Source of the DNA: Lewinella cohaerens DSM 23179
Lineage (GTDB): Bacteria > Bacteroidota > Bacteroidia > Chitinophagales > Saprospiraceae
Length of the DNA stretch: 49,068 nucleotides
NCBI RefSeq assembly: GCF_000379805.1
Contig: NZ_KB903531.1
Location: 88,488 to 137,555 of the forward strand
Direction: 5' to 3'
The notes under the pieces were generated by a model. It saw only the letters and a program-made list of their open reading frames with translations. It was not told the origin of the DNA and did not search any database. Both the position numbers and the translations under genes were made by a program. Positions 45,370-49,068 of the stretch are shown here, in pieces. The first letter of the stretch is position 1. Each line of letters starts with the position of its first letter.

Positions 45370-46638
45370 TTATTTAGAGGTAACAAATTGATCGCCATTC
45401 AAAATACCCAGAGGGCAACCACTAAGTTCAGTGCCGATCAATGGTGAGTTTTTTGACCTTGAGTGTATATCTTGCAGTGCAACACTCCAATTCTTATCAT
45501 ACTGATAGAAAGTAAGTTGTGCATACTCACCCACAGCAATGCTTGATGACTCAAGTTGAAAAATATCCCGTGGTCCGCTCGTAAACTTAGCAATCAACTC
45601 CTCTTCCGTAAGGAAATCACCTACGCCCTTGCGAGCAGTTGCAAAAGCAGTAGAAATCGTTGCTGCACCAAAATCTGCGTAAGCAAATTCAAGGTGTTTC
45701 GTTTCTAACTCCAGGGGTGTATGATTAGAGGAAATACAATCAATCGTGCCATCCTTCAAGCCTTCTAGCAGGGCTTGTCGGTCACTCTCTTCCCGCAAAG
45801 GAGGAAGCACTTTGCAATGGCTATCGAAACTCTCTACATCCTTGACGGTTAGTAAAAGGTTGAGCGCCGCCACTGAAGCCGTCACCCGTAAACCCTGGGC
45901 TTTAGCTTCGCGAATTTTCTCAACACCGTTAGCAGTAGAAACATGGCTAAGATGAAGCCGAGAGTCGGTATATTCTAACAAGCGGAGGTCGCGTTCGATC
46001 ATCAACTCTTCAGCCAGGGAAGGAATACCGCGCATACCCAGCATGGTGCTTACAATCCCTTCATGGAGTTGCCCCTTACCAGCAATGGTTGCCTCTTGGG
46101 GTTGATTCATAATCAGGCCATCAAAAGTCTTTGCGTAGAGTAAGGCGCGCAACAATAGGCCAGCGTGCTGGATGCTGTGGCTACCATCTGAAAAAGCGAC
46201 GGCTCCAGCAGCACGCATATCCAGCATTTCTGTAATTTCTGCACCAGCAAGGTTCTTGCTTACAGCACCAATGGGCAGCAGGTCTACTGGCGCAAAGCGA
46301 GATTGCTGCAACAGATAACTTACCCCTGACTTATCGTGAATAACGGGTTGCGTTTCCGGGCGAAGGCCTACTTTCGTAAAACCACCTGCTGCTGCTGCCT
46401 TTGTAAGAGAGGCAATATCTTCTCGGTGTTCAAACCCGGGGTCGCCGCCTGTGGCCTCAAGGTCTATCCAGCCTGTAGAAACACTTGCTTTGGGTAAGTG
46501 TATTTCTTCCGCACCATCAAGGGATAAGCCTGATCCAATCTCAGCCAATATGCCGTCGGTGACTCGAATATCTACCGTTTGCCCGTGCCATTCGCTGCCG
46601 GGATTCATGATTTTTACTGCTCGAAAAAGCCTCTGCAT
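45370..46638 (-). CDS. Dihydroorotase-like amidohydrolase lacking its metal ligands
   Basis: 422 residues, dihydroorotase size. The fold markers are intact: FRAVKIMNPGSEWHGQTVDIRVTDGIL, GWIDLEATGGDPGFEHREDIASLTKAAAAGGFTKVGLRPETQPVIH, LHLSHVSTANGVEKI and SGPRDIFQLESSSIAVGEYAQLTFYQ. But the zinc motif D-x-H-x-H at the end of strand 1 reads D59-L-E-A-T, so both histidines are gone, and the final D-H of the catalytic aspartate segment (normally TDHAPH) reads SNHTPL, with Asn replacing Asp. It resembles the non-catalytic PyrC-like paralogues known in other bacteria. A structural or regulatory role with aspartate transcarbamoylase, or another deaminase-like chemistry, is possible. It heads a run with DUF4199. 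Confidence 0.85.
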   Translation of the reverse strand: MQRLFRAVKIMNPGSEWHGQTVDIRVTDGILAEIGSGLSLDGAEEIHLPKASVSTGWIDLEATGGDPGFEHREDIASLTKAAAAGGFTKVGLRPETQPVIHDKSGVSYLLQQSRFAPVDLLPIGAVSKNLAGAEITEMLDMRAAGAVAFSDGSHSIQHAGLLLRALLYAKTFDGLIMNQPQEATIAGKGQLHEGIVSTMLGMRGIPSLAEELMIERDLRLLEYTDSRLHLSHVSTANGVEKIREAKAQGLRVTASVAALNLLLTVKDVESFDSHCKVLPPLREESDRQALLEGLKDGTIDCISSNHTPLELETKHLEFAYADFGAATISTAFATARKGVGDFLTEEELIAKFTSGPRDIFQLESSSIAVGEYAQLTFYQYDKNWSVALQDIHSRSKNSPLIGTELSGCPLGILNGDQFVTSK

Positions 46639-46728
46639 AGAAGTGTCCTCATTTGAAAGCCAAATTTAGGAATTTTGAAGGAGATAGAAGTAGCTTCTTG
46701 TCGATTCCTCCGAAATGTTGCTGTGATC

Positions 46729-47092
46729 CTCACCAGTGAGCAAGAGACTAAGGTGGCGATGCTGGTCGGGGGACCAGCGGGATACAACAGCTTAGTCTGG
46801 GGACTAAGCTGAGCGAGGAGTCGGGGACAAACCCGTTTGTAAACCTCGGAGAAGTCAAAGTTTGGTAGCTATTACACCAACAAACGGGTAGTCAGCAGCA
46901 AGCAGTATTGGTCCCTTTGACGCTAACAACCTGAGGTTTCTTCTTTAACCGAAGTCGGAACCGAACAGGTGGAGACCGGGCGTTCCGATCTTCCATCGGA
47001 AACCAAGGACAATGGGATGGTAACGTTAGTGGACAGCCCGGTGCCGATCCCGTCCCGACTTTTCTAGTCGGGACGGGAGATGGCATGGCACC
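46729..47092. other. Structured non-coding region with at least five strong hairpins
   Basis: Between the dihydroorotase-like start and the lipase stop. Hairpins: CTCACCAGTGAG (46729-46740); GCTGGTC-GGGG-GACCAGC (46761-46778); AGCTTAGTC-TGGG-GACTAAGCT (46789-46810); ACCCGTTTGT (46831-46840) with ACAAACGGGT (46880-46889); TTCCGAT-CTTCC-ATCGGAA (46983-47001); and CCCGTCCCGACT-TTTCT-AGTCGGGACGGG (47049-47077), itself enclosed by GGTGCC/GGCACC (47040-47045, 47087-47092). No coding frame is convincing. No known RNA class or intron domain was recognised, and no terminal repeats of a mobile element were seen. Confidence 0.7.
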
Positions 47093-47115
47093 AAAACAAC
47101 CCCAAAAGAACTAGC

Positions 47116-49068
47116 CTATTCCTGCTTAAAAAGCGTGACGGATTTCCGCTGCTGATCCTTTTCCAGGCTCAAATGGTACCAACCTACGGGGAGATGTGCG
47201 GTGGGCAAAGTAAGCACCTGATTGCCAGAAGTAACCGACACGATACCTTGATCTACCGCCTGGCCGAGGGCGTTGACAAAAGCCCAGTACACCTCCCCTT
47301 CTTGCGGGAAGGTTACAGGTAGGAAGACCTCGTCTCGAACAGGATTGGGGTAAACATCTCCTACCGTCATCTCCAAGGATTGCCGCTGCAAGCTGCGAAT
47401 GACCGAATAAGAGGTACTTTCATCAAACTCTTTGACTCGGATGCGGTAGTACATCACTGGTTGATCTGCTTCATGATCCAGGTAGTGATAAGTCGCTGCG
47501 GCTTGGTTTTTGGCAGGAATAACATCAAGCGGCAGAAAGGTTTTTCCGTCCTCCGACTTTTGTACTTCGTAGTAGTCCAGTTGTTCTTCGAAAGCCGTGG
47601 ACCATGTAAGCGCTGCGGTGCTTTCATCTATTGATTTCACGGTAAAGCTCAACCAATCCAATGGCAATACTGCCACGGCAGTGAGCGTAACATCTGCCGG
47701 GTTTTTCCAGTCTAAATAATTAACGCTGGTGTGCAAAATTCGCAAATAATTTAGTCCGTCTTTCTGCAAGGCAGCATTGGGAATAAGCAGGCGCTGCTCT
47801 GAATTGGTGCCTAACGGGTATGCCGCAGAATAGGCTCCAGATTGGTTCATTTCGGTGTAATCGCCAACACTGCTGCCGAAGAAATCTACCTGGGTAGCAA
47901 CACCGCTAGCGGGGTTTATGTCAATGGCCAAATCATCAGCAAAGCCAGAGGGGACCGAAAAAGCAAACCAATCAGGATCAGCGGTGGTGCTACCGTGAGG
48001 CGTATTGCGCGCACGGAAGGTGGGGATTACGGTATAGGGGTTCTCAAAATCAAGCGTCCAGGCAAAATAAGGGTAATCTCCCTCGTCCATGCCCCGAATC
48101 AACTTATTCATATCGTCATTGGCACCAAGGTGAGTGGCATTATTGAGTAATGTGTCTGTCAGTCGGCCACTGATACCATCTGAGGGGTAAGGGACATTAC
48201 CATTGAAGAGCCATTGCCGCTCCCAGGCCACTACCCCATCACCGGAAAAGCCCGTGATATCACTGGTCATCCAAGTATAGTGAATATTGGTTGGCAAAGG
48301 CATATTGGGGTTATCGTAGGTTCCATGCCAGGCATCACCCGTACCTTGGTCTTCGCCGCTGATATTGATACCTTCAATATTATCGGACTCATCACCATCG
48401 CAATTTACATCTTCGTTCCACCAACCCCAACCAGCATCTTCGTCACCACCGAATAAGTAAGCACCTGAACAATCACTTAAGCCCAAAAAACCACAGGACC
48501 AGGAATAACGTAAATCCCGTACCGCTTCAGAGGACAAATCCGGCAGGCCATCCCGCTGTGGTGGATTATCATCGTCGCGAACACCTGTGATATTCCCCAG
48601 CGTGTTGCTCCCCCGGTGTGGTGTGACGGTGGTAAGAACGCTCGCGACCTTGTGCCCCGAACCAGAGCCCGGCGTGACCCACCAAGGGTGACCGCCGCTC
48701 CCTGTGCGTTGGAGGTACTCGCGGATCGCCAAGCCGCCCATCGAGTGCCCGGCCAGTATGACTTTACTTTTATCAGGATTGGCCGCTAGTACTTTCTCTA
48801 TCATTACCCCTAAAGCGTAGCCCTGCTTGAAGATGGCAGATTCGTTACTGTCGGATTCTGTAAATGAAATAGCGGAACCATCGTTACGATTAATGATGGG
48901 GTTGTTTACATCTTCGTTCCAGGAGTTATCAAAATTGATGGCGTAGACACAGCCGGGAGCAAGCTCATTATTTTCGTTGTTGAAGGTGACGAGTACATCG
49001 TCGTCATTGGTGCCTTTGGTGCCGTCATTTCCCCAAATATGGGTGTTGGTCTGCGCGTTGAGCATGGC
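47116..49068 (-). CDS. Secreted lipase-like alpha/beta hydrolase with T9SS sorting domain, 5' end outside window
   Basis: At least 650 residues; the frame is open to the window edge, and the ATG at 49065 is probably internal, because the true signal peptide is not seen. VILAGHSMGGLAIREYL gives the nucleophile elbow G-H-S-M-G of a lipase/PGAP1-like hydrolase, followed by VASVLTTVTPHRGSNTLG. Aspartate and histidine partners cannot be fixed by eye. The middle region (about 360-480) is beta-rich, then a fibronectin type III-like domain (LPLDWLSFTVKSIDESTAALTWSTAFEEQLDYYEVQKSEDG) and a T9SS type A sorting domain at the C-terminus (VGDVYPNPVRDEVFLPV...LPVGWYHLSLEKDQQRKSVTLFKQE). It is exported through T9SS; substrate unknown. 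Confidence 0.85.
   Translation of the reverse strand, partial: AMLNAQTNTHIWGNDGTKGTNDDDVLVTFNNENNELAPGCVYAINFDNSWNEDVNNPIINRNDGSAISFTESDSNESAIFKQGYALGVMIEKVLAANPDKSKVILAGHSMGGLAIREYLQRTGSGGHPWWVTPGSGSGHKVASVLTTVTPHRGSNTLGNITGVRDDDNPPQRDGLPDLSSEAVRDLRYSWSCGFLGLSDCSGAYLFGGDEDAGWGWWNEDVNCDGDESDNIEGINISGEDQGTGDAWHGTYDNPNMPLPTNIHYTWMTSDITGFSGDGVVAWERQWLFNGNVPYPSDGISGRLTDTLLNNATHLGANDDMNKLIRGMDEGDYPYFAWTLDFENPYTVIPTFRARNTPHGSTTADPDWFAFSVPSGFADDLAIDINPASGVATQVDFFGSSVGDYTEMNQSGAYSAAYPLGTNSEQRLLIPNAALQKDGLNYLRILHTSVNYLDWKNPADVTLTAVAVLPLDWLSFTVKSIDESTAALTWSTAFEEQLDYYEVQKSEDGKTFLPLDVIPAKNQAAATYHYLDHEADQPVMYYRIRVKEFDESTSYSVIRSLQRQSLEMTVGDVYPNPVRDEVFLPVTFPQEGEVYWAFVNALGQAVDQGIVSVTSGNQVLTLPTAHLPVGWYHLSLEKDQQRKSVTLFKQE

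Noticed and set aside
46729-47092. Group II intron or transposon remnant as identity of the structured region
   Set aside because: No domain V-like hairpin, intron boundary or terminal inverted repeats were found, so only 'structured region' is supported.

Overview
The window looks like chromosomal DNA of a Bacteroidota bacterium, probably near the Saprospiria (Lewinella-like); that placement is inference. The evidence is the set of type IX secretion (T9SS) C-terminal sorting domains, a PorT-type outer-membrane barrel, Bacteroidota-only families (DUF5683, DUF6090, DUF4199), lipoprotein signals and two clear Bacteroidota promoters (TTTG-N20-TAnnTTTG). No phage, transposase, CRISPR array or plasmid genes were seen. 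The two window edges cut an HtrA-like protease (left) and a secreted lipase-like hydrolase (right).

Layout. 1-7 kb: protease tail, a PNPOx-like flavoprotein, a triple tandem hairpin repeat, then a rightward run of a small membrane protein, Gfo/Idh/MocA oxidoreductase, lipoprotein, polyprenyl-phosphate sugar transferase and MFS carrier, suggesting surface-glycan work. 7-12 kb: lipoprotein, GT4 glycosyltransferase, VWA protein, an exported protein with a TTG start and an FMN reductase, separated by intergenic repeats. 12-16 kb: UPF0173 hydrolase, parA, parB, DUF5683 protein and an outer-membrane barrel, a housekeeping chromosome-partitioning block. 16-28 kb: a helical protein of unknown function, a 2230-residue secreted Cys-rich repeat protein, a small coiled-coil protein, a MetA-like barrel, a YdjM-type membrane protein and DUF6090. 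28.6-29.6 kb: a gene broken at a C8 run and three tRNA-Glu(UUC) genes with a readable promoter and terminator. 29.8-36.9 kb: two large leftward extracellular proteins. 37-41 kb: gap and pgk (glycolysis) and a TerC/Alx membrane protein. 41-46.6 kb: leftward membrane protein, gmhA, GT4, GT2, DUF4199 and a dihydroorotase-like protein that lacks its metal ligands. 46.7-47.1 kb: an unexplained structured non-coding stretch, then the lipase.

The most distinctive things are the giant protein built of about fourteen roughly 91-residue Cys-bounded units with a dockerin-like calcium module; several families of intergenic repeats, some of which supply the stop codons of neighbouring genes; the tandem hairpin units near 1.3 kb; the structured region at 46.73-47.09 kb; and the homopolymer-broken gene at 28.8 kb. 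I found no clearly new multi-gene system. The best candidates for undescribed biology are the structured non-coding elements and the repeat protein.
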